Assembly: GCA_030549905.1 (NCBI GenBank)
Contig: JAUQQK010000005.1
Location: forward strand, 1-64,000
Reading direction: 5' to 3'
From: Aquificota bacterium
GTDB lineage: Bacteria; Aquificota; Aquificia; Aquificales; Aquificaceae
DNA length: 64,000 nt
Shown piece by piece: positions 1 through 8,241 of the stretch (the stretch's first letter is position 1; the number at the start of each line of letters is the position of its first letter). The notes under the pieces were generated by a model. That model saw only the letters and a program-made list of their open reading frames with translations, did not search any database and was not told the origin of the DNA. The translations under genes were made by a program, and so were the position numbers.

Positions 1-105
1 TCTTTGATAGGCATATCTTTTGCAGGAAGACCACCTCCTCATCAGGTCTTTTAGAGTTTCCATGTCCTCACTTGAAAACTCCACTCTACTGCTCAGTGTT
101 ATCAT
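1..105 (-). CDS. tnpB: TnpB-like RuvC nuclease, N-terminal 35 codons (partial)
   Basis: The first 35 codons, reading leftwards from ATG at 105, encode exactly the same residues as the first 35 residues of the TnpB at 51821. They begin MITLSSRVEF and include the single early Cys in RWSSCKRYAYQR. The two genes differ at only four bases in this stretch, all synonymous third positions, while the upstream leaders differ much more. That pattern implies selection on the protein rather than a very recent copy. TnpB proteins are RNA-guided DNA nucleases of IS200/IS605 and IS607 elements. The catalytic part of this copy is outside the window, so it is unknown whether it is intact. Confidence 0.9.
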   Translation of the reverse strand, partial: MITLSSRVEFSSEDMETLKDLMRRWSSCKRYAYQR

Positions 106-203
106 ACCACTGTCAGCCTTTCTCTTTTTTACACTTAATAGCTTTTGCTACACTTCTAAGCATAATTATACAGTTTGCTATAGTTTTTACCAACTGTTGC
201 TTG
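1..203 (-). mobile_element. Left end of a TnpB-only IS605-type element, truncated by the window edge
   Basis: This stretch matches, on the minus strand, the left end and start of the complete TnpB element at 51719-53421. The shared segment begins with AGCAACAGTTGG (minus strand, about position 201). It continues through a roughly 95-base non-coding leader of about 80% identity by eye into the tnpB start. Directly outside the element on the minus strand is AGGAGG (204-209), the same hexamer found next to the other copy. No tnpA is visible in either copy. The right end lies outside the window. Confidence 0.85.
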
Positions 204-407
204 CCTCCTTTCAAGCCTTACCTCCACTTCAGAAATTTTTTTCTCCAGTTCAATCCTCAAAGCCTTCATCTCTCCATAAAACTCTTCCTTTAATTCCGCC
301 TTCAATATTGGCTTTTGCTCCCTTGCCTTTTCCTCCACCTTGTCAGCCTTCTCCTTTTCAGGCTCCTCCTCTAATAGCCTGTAGATTTCATAGCTAAGCA
401 CCGCCAT
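204..407 (-). pseudogene. Coiled-coil protein gene truncated by TnpB element
   Basis: A reading frame starts at ATG 407 with GGAGG just upstream and two bases after the pncB stop, so it was the last gene of that operon. It encodes about 68 residues of charged, Glu/Lys-rich helix (KADKVEEKAREQKP, ELKEEFYGEMKALRIELEKK, EVRLERR) resembling small DUF1640-like coiled-coil proteins. After LERRQ the frame runs into the left end of the TnpB element and stops at 156 with element-encoded residues. The rest of the gene is presumably on the far side of the element, outside the window. Function is not known. The family resemblance is only by composition and pattern. Confidence 0.65.
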
Positions 408-410
408 ATT

Positions 411-1676
411 CTATGCCTCCGCAATTATAACATTATACTCCCTTTTTTTCTCTAAGGACTTGAATTCTTCCGGCAGGCTTCTTAGCTCTTCCATAAGAAG
501 TTCTCTAATTTCCTTCAAAGATGGAAGTGGTTTTATCAGATTACCTCCTTCGCACACCTTTTCCACAAGACCACCCTCTCTGTATAAAACCACCTCGTCG
601 TGGTCCATAAGCCCGTCCCTGTAATGCCTCACCACCTGCCTCTTGTAGGGAAAGGTTGCCTTACCGGGGCTAAGTTTATATTTTGGTTTCCCCTCGTATT
701 CTACCAGCTTGTAGGCTATGTCAAGATAGGGGCTGTCCGCTGATGTCAGGAGCTTTGTCCCCACGCCGAAGGCGTCAATGGGGGACCCCTTTGAAAGCCA
801 CCGCTCAATGTCCCACTCGTCTATACCACCACTTGCCAGAATCTTTACCTCCTTAAAACCTTCCGAGTCAAATATCCTTCTTACCTCCTTACTAAGCTCC
901 TCTATGTCTCCGCTGTCAATACGAACGCCCACAACCCTTATACCTTCCTTGATTAGCCTGACTGCCTTTTTTGCCCCCTCTATGGTGTCGTAGGTATCTA
1001 TGAGGAGTATGGTTCTGTCGGGAAAGCTTTCTGCAAAGGCTCTGAAGGCTTCTTCCTCTTCTTCAAAGACCATTATAAAAGAATGTGCCATGGTGCCAAA
1101 GACGGGAATACTGTACCTTTTTCCTGCGTACAGGTTTGAAGTTCCTGCAAAGCCAGCAATATAACAGGCTCTTGCGGAGAAAAGACCCGCGTCAAGCCCA
1201 TGCACACGCCTTAATCCAAAGTCTATAAGCATTTTGCCCCTTGAGGCTAAGTGGCACCTTACCGCCTTTGAGGCTACAAGCGTGTTGTAGTGTATTATGT
1301 TTATGATAACCGTCTCTAATATCTGCACGTCCGGCAGAGAGCCCTCCACCTGAAGGAGCGGTTCCTTCTGGAAGACTATCCTGCCCTCGGGTATGGCGTA
1401 AAGGTCTGAGCGAAAACGGTATTCTCTGAGGTAGTCTAAAAACCAGCCCTTAAAGAGCCTTAAAGAAGAGAGGTATTTGAGGTCCTCTTCCGAAAACCTG
1501 AAATTTTCAAGCACCTCAAGGAGAGGCTCAAGCCCGCAGGAAACCAAAAAGTTTCTGTTTTGAGGTAGCTTTCTCACAAAGAGGCTAAAAACAGCCCTGC
1601 CTGTTTTGTTATGCTCTAAGTAAGACTGAGCCATTGTCAGCTCATACAGGTCAGTAAAAAGTCCCTTATGGTTCAT
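411..1676 (-). CDS. pncB: Nicotinate phosphoribosyltransferase
   Basis: This cytoplasmic enzyme of NAD salvage converts nicotinate and PRPP to nicotinate mononucleotide, normally with ATP hydrolysis. The 421-residue length fits bacterial NAPRT. Visible family features are DLYELTMAQSY near the N-terminus (9-19), DFGLRR (152-157), the loop FGTMAHSF (193-200) with the His expected to be phosphorylated (H198), VRIDSGD (251-257) and VGTKLL (305-310), which build the phosphoribosyl-binding barrel. It starts 9 bases after the GH57 stop and is followed by the truncated coiled-coil gene, so it is translated from the accA-GH57 series. The window also carries nadC, so both salvage and de novo NAD routes are present. 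Confidence 0.93.
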   Translation of the reverse strand: MNHKGLFTDLYELTMAQSYLEHNKTGRAVFSLFVRKLPQNRNFLVSCGLEPLLEVLENFRFSEEDLKYLSSLRLFKGWFLDYLREYRFRSDLYAIPEGRIVFQKEPLLQVEGSLPDVQILETVIINIIHYNTLVASKAVRCHLASRGKMLIDFGLRRVHGLDAGLFSARACYIAGFAGTSNLYAGKRYSIPVFGTMAHSFIMVFEEEEEAFRAFAESFPDRTILLIDTYDTIEGAKKAVRLIKEGIRVVGVRIDSGDIEELSKEVRRIFDSEGFKEVKILASGGIDEWDIERWLSKGSPIDAFGVGTKLLTSADSPYLDIAYKLVEYEGKPKYKLSPGKATFPYKRQVVRHYRDGLMDHDEVVLYREGGLVEKVCEGGNLIKPLPSLKEIRELLMEELRSLPEEFKSLEKKREYNVIIAEA

Positions 1677-1685
1677 GGTTTTTCA

Positions 1686-3719
1686 CTATTTTACTTCAAA
1701 GCCAAGGAGTTCTAAGGTTTCTCTTTCCAGCCTTTTCCTGTTATCCCATGCCCAGTTTTGTAGCTCCCATAAATCCACCATATACTCGTAAGAGCCCGCA
1801 TAGGCATTATACTCTCTTATTAACTTTACAAGCTCTTTTACTTCCTCCTCTTCAAGCCAGGAGGAAATTTTAAGCCTTATATATCCTTCAAGCCATAGCT
1901 TGAGCCTCTGGCTTCTGACATCAAGGTCAAAGTCAAAGACCTTTCTCAGAAGTTCCTCCACCTTATGAACCTCCAGCCCTTCTTTCAAGGCAAAGTAGAG
2001 CTTTGAAATAAGGTAGGATTTAACCCTGCTTTTTATTAGGTCTGTAAGCTCAGAGCCATTTGCCTTAGCATAGCTCAAAAGGTCCTCTAAAAGCCTTTCA
2101 TGGTCTTTTAAAAAGTCAAGCTCATACTCTAAATACTCTTCAGACCAGCTCTCTAACAGCCATTTCATGCAGGGCTGTGGCACCCTCTCTGGTTCAAAGT
2201 CCTTCAGCTCCTCTTTAAACTCAAATTCCTCGGTGGTTTCCACGTCCACAAGCCTTACCCTCCATGGCTCAAAGCCCTCCACTTTATAAAGAAACTTGCC
2301 CAGCCTGCCCTCCACTTCTAAGCGGTCGGATAGTTCAAGAAGGACTATAGCCCTTGATATTTCCTCCGGGCTATATACCTTGGGCAGGACGAGCTTTTGC
2401 CACACACCAAAACCGTTCCCGTAGCTTTGAAGGTTGCTGGGTGCTGTAGATAGCACCTTCAAAAAGGCAGACTCTAACTCTGGCTCTCCCAAGAGGTCCA
2501 TCGCCCTCTTTGCAAAAAGTAGATTTTTTGTGGCTTCAATGCCGGATATGTCCGCAAAGAACCAGCCATCTGAGGAAAAGGAAAGGCACGCATAGTAGTA
2601 TGCATAGAGGCTTTTAAAAAGCTCTACCTTTTCTTCTTTGCTCAGCTCCCTTTTTGCATGCTTTTGAAGATACTCTTCCTTTGAAAGTCCCATCTCAAGC
2701 TCCACAAAATCCCACAGCGCCAGCAAGGGGTCCTTTGTGAATTTTTCTAAAGTGCGGAAGAGCTTTTCTTTTACTCTGCCTCTTACCATCTCCAAAGCTT
2801 CCCGCATGGGTGCTCGCCATCTTTGATGCCAGCCTGGCATACCACCAGTGGAACATCCACAGTCAGACCGCCACCTTTCTATACCATGAGCACAGCTCCA
2901 TGAGGTTAGCTCGTTTATTTCCGACTCACCCTCTGGCTGTAAGGTCTTATGCACCTCCTCAAGGCTCTTTAAACACTCACATGTATTGACAAGGTATGCC
3001 AGCCCCATCTCTCCAAACTTTTTGTGATGTCCGAAGGTTTCTCCGTCCACCGCCAGCAAGGTAATCCCTTTTCTGTTCCTGACTATTCTTATAAGCTCAT
3101 CCATTTTGTAGATAAGCTCGCCAAAGGCAAGCTGATGAGACAGCTCACCATCATAAACAAAGAGGTCTATATGCCCCTCCGGTGTGTAATATCTGAAAAA
3201 GCTTCCTCTTTTTTGGACCTGATGGGGTGCGAGTATGGTGTATTTTATTCTATGTTTTGCCAAAAGTGATAGGCTTTGCCTGTCAACTGCCAGCTCCGGG
3301 AGCCAGAAGCCTTCTGGTTTTCTGTCAAAAACCTTTTCATATAGCTTTATACCCCAGACTATCTGAACCTCCCTGTCCTCCACGGGGTCAAGTGGAAGTA
3401 TAGTGTGGTTGAAGGTGCTGGCAATGGCATTTCTGGCAGTTTCTTTGAGCCTTTGCAAAAACCATGCCTTTTCCCTCATAAGCCACTTTAAAAGGCTACC
3501 CGTGAAGTTGTAGCTAACATGCCTGTAGTTGTTTATCACCGCCTTGATGCGGCGGTCTATTCTGTAATGGGCGTAAAGGTTTGGCAGGTATGACTCCCTG
3601 AATATCCTCTCGTTCCAGTTTTCAAAAGGCAGAGCGGACTTTTCTAATTCCACAAGACCCGTGTAGGGGTTTTCTCTTGGGGGCTGGTGAAAGTGGCAAT
3701 GCACGCACAGAAGGCTCAT
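1686..3719 (-). CDS. Glycoside hydrolase family 57 protein (DUF3536 type)
   Basis: This 677-residue protein has the GH57 catalytic barrel at the N-terminus and a long helical C-terminal region of the DUF3536 type. GH57 hallmarks are HCHFHQPPRENPYTG (7-21), the motif with the catalytic nucleophile WLPE (139-142, Glu142) and the motif VDGETFGHH (224-232). A Cys-rich loop (ERWRSDCGCSTGG) follows. GH57 enzymes act on alpha-glucans (amylase, glucanotransferase, branching activity). The exact activity of the DUF3536 branch is not established, so none is assigned. No signal peptide is seen, so it is probably cytoplasmic and could serve glycogen turnover together with glgA (60026-61477). The start ATG overlaps the accA stop (ATGA). 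Confidence 0.85.
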   Translation of the reverse strand: MSLLCVHCHFHQPPRENPYTGLVELEKSALPFENWNERIFRESYLPNLYAHYRIDRRIKAVINNYRHVSYNFTGSLLKWLMREKAWFLQRLKETARNAIASTFNHTILPLDPVEDREVQIVWGIKLYEKVFDRKPEGFWLPELAVDRQSLSLLAKHRIKYTILAPHQVQKRGSFFRYYTPEGHIDLFVYDGELSHQLAFGELIYKMDELIRIVRNRKGITLLAVDGETFGHHKKFGEMGLAYLVNTCECLKSLEEVHKTLQPEGESEINELTSWSCAHGIERWRSDCGCSTGGMPGWHQRWRAPMREALEMVRGRVKEKLFRTLEKFTKDPLLALWDFVELEMGLSKEEYLQKHAKRELSKEEKVELFKSLYAYYYACLSFSSDGWFFADISGIEATKNLLFAKRAMDLLGEPELESAFLKVLSTAPSNLQSYGNGFGVWQKLVLPKVYSPEEISRAIVLLELSDRLEVEGRLGKFLYKVEGFEPWRVRLVDVETTEEFEFKEELKDFEPERVPQPCMKWLLESWSEEYLEYELDFLKDHERLLEDLLSYAKANGSELTDLIKSRVKSYLISKLYFALKEGLEVHKVEELLRKVFDFDLDVRSQRLKLWLEGYIRLKISSWLEEEEVKELVKLIREYNAYAGSYEYMVDLWELQNWAWDNRKRLERETLELLGFEVK

Positions 3720-4666
3720 GCCTTTGTAAAGACGCCCATTCTCTCAAACTTTCTTATCCTGTCCTCCACAAGCTCTTCCGGTGATAGCTTTAAAAGGTCT
3801 CTCAGGCACTTCCTGAGAAAGTATCTAAGCAGTCTTGCACCGCCCTCGTAGTCCCAGTGTAATGCCCCCTCAGGTTCTGGCACCACCGCATCCACCACAC
3901 CCAAATTAAAGAGGTCCCTTGCGGTTAGCTTCATAGCCCTTGAAGCCTCCTTTACCTTATTTTGGTCCTTCCAGAGGATAGCAGCGCAGCCCTCGGGTGA
4001 TATAACAGAATACACGGCGTTTTCAAAGATTAGAACCCTGTTTGCCACGCCTAAGGCTAAAGCTCCACCAGAGCCACCCTCGCCTATTACCACTGCTACA
4101 ACTGGAACCCTGAGATAACCGAAGGTGTAAAGGCTCTGAGCGATGGCTTCTGACTGACCCCTTTCCTCAGCTCCAATGCCGGGATAGGCACCGGGAGTAT
4201 CAATAAGCGTTATTACAGGCATGCCATACCTCTCGGCAAGCCTGGCTATTCTTATAGCCTTTCTGTATCCTTCTGGGTGTGGCATGCCAAAGTTCCTTTC
4301 CATCTTTTCCTTCGTAGTCCTTCCCTTTTCCTGACCTATCACAGCCACCGGCATACCGTAAAAGTATGCAAAGCCAGCCACGATAGCCTTATCATCGCCA
4401 AAACACCTGTCTCCATGTAGCTCTGTAAAGTTTTTAAAGACAAGATTTATAAAATCCATGGCATGTGGCCTGTTTGGATGCCTTGCCACCTGCACGCGTT
4501 CCCAGGGGTCCAGTTTGGAGTATAACTGTCTTGACCTTTTTTTAAACTCTCTTTGAAGGTATCTTAGCTCCGCCTCCTTTTCCTTCTCACCTATGGTGTA
4601 TAGCCTTTTGAGCTGCTGTATTTTCTGGTGAAGCTCGCTGAGCTCTTTTTCAAACTCTAAGTGCAT
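3716..4666 (-). CDS. accA: Acetyl-CoA carboxylase carboxyltransferase subunit alpha
   Basis: The carboxyltransferase alpha subunit of acetyl-CoA carboxylase transfers CO2 from carboxybiotin to acetyl-CoA, the first step of fatty acid synthesis. It works as a heterotetramer with AccD. The 316-residue length and the motifs ELHGDRCFGDD, IDTPGAYPGIGAEERGQSEA and GEGGSGGALALGVANRV (oxyanion-hole glycines) are diagnostic. The N-terminus is the usual helical alpha-subunit extension. The start at 4666 has no Shine-Dalgarno sequence. A TATAAT box (minus strand, 4673-4678) lies 6 bases before the ATG, suggesting a leaderless message. The tRNA-Val gene ends 15 bases upstream on the same strand. Confidence 0.95.
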   Translation of the reverse strand: MHLEFEKELSELHQKIQQLKRLYTIGEKEKEAELRYLQREFKKRSRQLYSKLDPWERVQVARHPNRPHAMDFINLVFKNFTELHGDRCFGDDKAIVAGFAYFYGMPVAVIGQEKGRTTKEKMERNFGMPHPEGYRKAIRIARLAERYGMPVITLIDTPGAYPGIGAEERGQSEAIAQSLYTFGYLRVPVVAVVIGEGGSGGALALGVANRVLIFENAVYSVISPEGCAAILWKDQNKVKEASRAMKLTARDLFNLGVVDAVVPEPEGALHWDYEGGARLLRYFLRKCLRDLLKLSPEELVEDRIRKFERMGVFTKA

Positions 4667-4672
4667 GAAGAA

Positions 4673-4678
4673 ATTATA
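4673..4678 (-). promoter_or_regulatory. TATAAT box 6 nt before accA ATG (leaderless-type promoter)
   Basis: A perfect -10 hexamer lies between the 3' end of tRNA-Val and the accA start with a 6-nt spacer (TTCTTC). A transcript from it would start at or next to the ATG. No ribosome-binding site is present. Confidence 0.5.
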
Positions 4679-4681
4679 GCA

Positions 4682-4757
4682 TGGTAGGCGCGGGCGGATT
4701 TGAACCGCCGACCTCTGGCGTGTCGGGCCAGCGCTCTGCCAGCTGAGCTACGCGCCT
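4682..4757 (-). tRNA. tRNA-Val (GAC)
   Basis: A 76-nt cloverleaf reads from 4757 to 4682. The acceptor stem AGGCGCG pairs perfectly with CGCGCCT. The D arm is GCTC/GAGC, and the anticodon stem CTGGC/GCCAG has loop CCGACAC, giving anticodon GAC (Val GTC/GTT codons). The variable loop is AGGTC, the T arm is GGCGG-TTCAAAT-CCGCC, the discriminator is A, and CCA is encoded. It points in the same direction as accA and divergently from gmk, whose start is 20 bases away. Confidence 0.96.
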
Positions 4758-4765
4758 TAATAAGT

Positions 4766-4771
4766 TATAAT
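4766..4771 (+). promoter_or_regulatory. TATAAT box 6 nt before gmk ATG, in a palindromic TATAATTATA
   Basis: TATAAT is followed by TATAGC and then the gmk ATG, with no Shine-Dalgarno sequence. The palindrome TATAATTATA (4766-4775) also offers a -10 on the minus strand towards tRNA-Val, so the element may serve both directions. Confidence 0.5.
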
Positions 4772-4777
4772 TATAGC

Positions 4778-5407
4778 ATGTTGTTTGTGCTATCCGCACC
4801 CTCGGGTGCTGGCAAGACTACAATAGCCCAGAGGCTTTTGAAAAGCGTAGAGAACCTCAGAAGGGTCATTACCGCCACCACAAGAGCAAAAAGGGAGGGT
4901 GAGGTGCATGAGGTGGATTATATATTTATGAAAAAGGAGGAATTCCTGCACCACGTAGAGCGTGGTAGTTTCCTTGAGTATGCGGAGGTTTATGGAAACT
5001 ACTACGGAACACCAAAAGACCAGGTACTGAGGAATGAAGAAGAGGGTGTGGATTCTCTTCTTGTGATTGATGTACAGGGGGCTAAAAGTGTAAAGGCAAG
5101 CTATCCAGAAAGCGTCCTCATATTCCTCATGCCACCAAGCTTTGAAGAATTGAGAAGGAGGCTTATATCAAGGGGCTATGGTACGGAAAATCTTGAACAG
5201 AGACTTAGGAAAGCGGAAGAGGAAATAGCCTGTGCCAGACATTTTGACTATATAGTGGTGAACGAGTTTATTGACGACACGGTTCTGGCACTAAGAAACA
5301 TCATTATCTCACACAGGTATAGGGTATCTCGTTTTTTGAAAAAGCCAGAGGGTGTTGATAGCCAGATAGTAAATCTTTTGAAGGAAGGAACCTGCGGAGT
5401 TTTTTAG
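4778..5407 (+). CDS. gmk: Guanylate kinase
   Basis: Guanylate kinase phosphorylates GMP to GDP with ATP in the cytoplasm. The P-loop APSGAGKTT lies near residues 7-15. The GMP-binding region has TTRAKREGEVHEVDYIFM and the following EYAEVYGNYYGTP, and the lid is rich in Arg (RRRLISRG). An upstream extension of the open frame would run through the tRNA-Val gene, so the start is placed at the ATG at 4778 that begins MLFVLSAPSG, giving 209 residues, normal for the family. The start has no Shine-Dalgarno sequence but a TATAAT 6 bases upstream. The gene is divergent from tRNA-Val and is followed by the HerA-like gene 16 bases later. Confidence 0.94.
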   Translation: MLFVLSAPSGAGKTTIAQRLLKSVENLRRVITATTRAKREGEVHEVDYIFMKKEEFLHHVERGSFLEYAEVYGNYYGTPKDQVLRNEEEGVDSLLVIDVQGAKSVKASYPESVLIFLMPPSFEELRRRLISRGYGTENLEQRLRKAEEEIACARHFDYIVVNEFIDDTVLALRNIIISHRYRVSRFLKKPEGVDSQIVNLLKEGTCGVF

Positions 5408-5423
5408 TTTATATTTTTAAGAC

Positions 5424-7070
5424 ATGAGGGTGGGAATAGTTCTTGGCACCAAGCCCATAAGCCCCCTTGAGTTCTGGGTGGGTGTGGAGGAGGGCAACCT
5501 GCTTCAGCTCGATGATGTGGTCTATGTGGAGAGCCTTCTTGGAGACAGGAGGGTAAAGTTTTATGGTATGGTGGTGGAGGTTCAGAAGTTTTTAGAGGGT
5601 GCGGAGTATGTTTACGATGCCCATCTGGTAAATAAGGGTATAATACCTGTGAATATAGCGTACATAGCAAGGGTTCAGACCACGAGGATAGAGCCGGAGC
5701 TTTTCGCCCCGCCAGGACCGGGGGACCCTGCATACCTGGCAAGGGGTAAGGAGTTTGAAAAGGCTTTATATTATGACCAGTTTAAGTCAAAGATACCCGC
5801 AGGCATAGACAGGAACGGAAACGTGGTTTATGTGAATTATCACTTCATAAACGGCGTGGAGGGAGGGCATGTCAGTATATCCGGTATGTCTGGTATCGCC
5901 ACAAAGACCTCCTATGCCCTATTTTTGCTCTATTCCATACTAAACAGGGCGGACGACAGGGATAAGGTGCATGGCATTGTCTTTAATGTAAAGGGTAAAG
6001 ACCTTTTATGGCTTGACAGAAGGAATAAAAACCTCGGAGAAGAGGACAGAAGAACATACGAGCTCATGAACCTTCCTGCGGAACCCTTTAAGAATGTGGT
6101 CTTTTATGTGCCACCGGTGGAAGGCTCAAGAGTGCCAGAAGGTGAGAGACAGGACGAGAAGGTAAAAGCCTTCTACTGGAGTATGAGAGAGTTTGCGGAG
6201 GAGGGTCTTATAAGGTTTATGTTTGCGGAGGGCGAAGAGGGAATGTCCAACATACATTATGTAATAGACAGGATAGCCAACAAGCTATACAGTCTTGCTC
6301 AGCATAGTCCTGAAGGTAGGCTCATAGATGAGTTTGGAAGAGATATACAGAGCCTTTATGAGCTTTCTCAGCTTATAGAAGAAGCTATAAGGGATAAGGA
6401 ACAGAATAAAAACTCAGAGCTATACAGGAGCTGGTTTGGAGATGCTCAGATACAGACTGCCTATGCCTTTTATAGAAGGTTTAGCAGAGCATGTATGTAT
6501 GTGGGCAGGCTTGTTAAGGAAGACTCAAGCCCGCCCGCCTGGGAGGACTACAGGCTTTCTGTGATTGACATAAGTGGCCTTCACAGCATAGCCAAAATGT
6601 TTGTGGTTGGTTCTATACTCAAGAAGGTGTTTAAACAGAAGGAAAATCAGGGAAAACCTTACCCTAAAGTTTTTGTGCTTCTTGACGAACTAAATAAGTA
6701 TGCACCAAAGGAGGGCTGGAGCCCTATAAAGGACGTGGTTTTAGATATAGCGGAGAGGGGTAGAAGCCTTGGTGTTATACTGCTTGGTGCTCAGCAAACC
6801 GCCAGCGAGGTGGAAAAGAGAGTGATAGCGAACTCAGCCCTAAAGGTGGTAGGAAGGATGGACTCAAGCGAGGTGCTGAGCAAAGAATATGAATACCTTA
6901 CAGGCAACTTCCGGCAGAGGGCGATAATGCTTAAAAAGGGCACCATGATACTTTACCAGCCAGATGTGCCAAGCCCCATTATGGTAAAATTTCCCAAGCC
7001 TGCATGGGCCACAAGGTATTCGGAGGTGGAGGAGGAAGTCCATGTTCCTGAAGATTTTGGCAATTTTTAG
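5424..7070 (+). CDS. HerA/DUF87-type ATPase
   Basis: This 548-residue protein has an N-terminal beta-rich segment (about 1-90) of the HAS-barrel kind, followed by a RecA-like ATPase core. The P-loop is atypical: GMSGIATKTS (154-163) has Thr instead of Gly before the Lys. Walker B is VFVLLDELNKYAP, and a later ILLGAQQTASEVEK resembles the sensor region of HerA/FtsK-like motors. HerA proteins are hexameric DNA-translocating ATPases that usually work with the NurA nuclease, but no nurA is adjacent here. The 3' end overlaps the amidase start by 29 bases, so the two are translated together. The start has TATATT 8 bases upstream and no Shine-Dalgarno sequence. The substrate is unknown. Confidence 0.75.
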   Translation: MRVGIVLGTKPISPLEFWVGVEEGNLLQLDDVVYVESLLGDRRVKFYGMVVEVQKFLEGAEYVYDAHLVNKGIIPVNIAYIARVQTTRIEPELFAPPGPGDPAYLARGKEFEKALYYDQFKSKIPAGIDRNGNVVYVNYHFINGVEGGHVSISGMSGIATKTSYALFLLYSILNRADDRDKVHGIVFNVKGKDLLWLDRRNKNLGEEDRRTYELMNLPAEPFKNVVFYVPPVEGSRVPEGERQDEKVKAFYWSMREFAEEGLIRFMFAEGEEGMSNIHYVIDRIANKLYSLAQHSPEGRLIDEFGRDIQSLYELSQLIEEAIRDKEQNKNSELYRSWFGDAQIQTAYAFYRRFSRACMYVGRLVKEDSSPPAWEDYRLSVIDISGLHSIAKMFVVGSILKKVFKQKENQGKPYPKVFVLLDELNKYAPKEGWSPIKDVVLDIAERGRSLGVILLGAQQTASEVEKRVIANSALKVVGRMDSSEVLSKEYEYLTGNFRQRAIMLKKGTMILYQPDVPSPIMVKFPKPAWATRYSEVEEEVHVPEDFGNF

Positions 7071-8241
7071 CCTTCTGGTAGGCTTAGCCTTCTCTCAGAG
7101 TGCTGTGGTAAGGGTAGGCAAGTATCCTGACAAGGAACGGATTGTGCTTCAATTAGATAAGCAGGTGGATTACAGGGTTTTTACCCTTGAGAACCCCAAA
7201 AGGCTTGTGGTGGATATAATGGAGGCCGTCAGCGTAAAACTTCCTTCTGGGCTTAATGCAAGGGTTGGAAAACATCCATGGGGCACAAGGGTGGTAATTG
7301 AAAGGGATTTTGTGCAGGTAAAGGCTTTTTCCCTCAAAGACCCCTTCAGGGTTGTGTTAGATGTGTACATGGCTGGTGGACATAAGAGGGAAGAAGAGGA
7401 AGAGCTTTTAGCCATTTTAGAGCCTAACCTTATAAGGGTTATAAGGAATACAGAAGTTGATAAAGAGGGTAAGAAGCTTGTGGGTGAGTCAAAAGGTGGT
7501 CGATTAATAACACAGAAAAGGGTGGTGGTGGTAGATGCAGGACACGGCGGGCATGACCCGGGTGCCATAGGCTTTATGGGTATAAGGGAGAAGGATGTGG
7601 TGCTTGCCATAGCCAAAAAGCTTGCCAGATACCTTGAAGAAGATGGAAGATTTAAGGTTATACTGACGAGAAGGGATGATACCTTCGTGCCTCTTCAGGA
7701 GAGGGCTCTTATAGCCCTGAGGAACCGGGCGGACCTGTTTATAAGCATACACGCGGACGCCCACCCTCAAAAGTTGCCAGAAGCAAGAGGCACCACCATA
7801 TATGCCATATCTTCCGAAGCAGCACAGAAAAAGCGTCAGCAGATAATAAGCAACAACAGTTATGCCAGCCTTGTGTTTGGTAGGGAAGATATTCCATCCT
7901 CTGCAAAGGTGGTGCTGGCGGATTTAGCCATGGATGTGACCCTTAACGAAAGTGTGGTTCTTGGTGGCAAGCTGGCAAGGAGGTTAAGCAAGGATTTAAA
8001 CAGGGATGTGAGCTTTAGGGGTATTAAAAGGGCTGGCTTTGCGGTGCTTAAAACACCGGGTATTCCCTCCTTGCTTGTTGAAGTAGGATTTATGACAAAC
8101 CCAAAAGAAGTCTTAATGATGTCTGACGAAGAATTTCAGCAAAATTTTGCTATGTCCTTATACAGGGCTATAGTTGAGTATTTCTTCCCGGAGGAAAGAA
8201 GGCTCACTTTAATCCAAGGAACTTATGGAGCTGGGGAATGA
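7042..8241 (+). CDS. amiC: N-acetylmuramoyl-L-alanine amidase (AMIN + amidase_3)
   Basis: This periplasmic zinc amidase cleaves the bond between N-acetylmuramate and L-Ala of peptidoglycan, for daughter cell separation. It has a signal peptide (1-18, ending LAFS), then an AMIN domain (about 20-112) that binds the envelope, a charged linker, and amidase_3 (about 158-390). The Zn ligands are visible as DAGHGG (H168), GIREKD (E183) and SIHAD. The catalytic Glu is in LLVEVGFMTNP. Its coding sequence overlaps the HerA-like ATPase by 29 bases upstream and the convergent queE by 38 bases. The symbol follows the domain layout; AmiA/AmiB-type naming is equally possible. Confidence 0.88.
   Translation: MFLKILAIFSLLVGLAFSQSAVVRVGKYPDKERIVLQLDKQVDYRVFTLENPKRLVVDIMEAVSVKLPSGLNARVGKHPWGTRVVIERDFVQVKAFSLKDPFRVVLDVYMAGGHKREEEEELLAILEPNLIRVIRNTEVDKEGKKLVGESKGGRLITQKRVVVVDAGHGGHDPGAIGFMGIREKDVVLAIAKKLARYLEEDGRFKVILTRRDDTFVPLQERALIALRNRADLFISIHADAHPQKLPEARGTTIYAISSEAAQKKRQQIISNNSYASLVFGREDIPSSAKVVLADLAMDVTLNESVVLGGKLARRLSKDLNRDVSFRGIKRAGFAVLKTPGIPSLLVEVGFMTNPKEVLMMSDEEFQQNFAMSLYRAIVEYFFPEERRLTLIQGTYGAGE

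Noticed and set aside
156-203. Full-length coiled-coil gene from 407 to 156
   Set aside because: The last codons lie in the left end of the TnpB element, as shown by comparison with 51720-51770, so the frame is chimeric.
4700-4777. N-terminal extension of guanylate kinase through the tRNA-Val gene
   Set aside because: The extra 26 codons are the complement of the tRNA. The family start MLFVLSAPSG fits the ATG at 4778.
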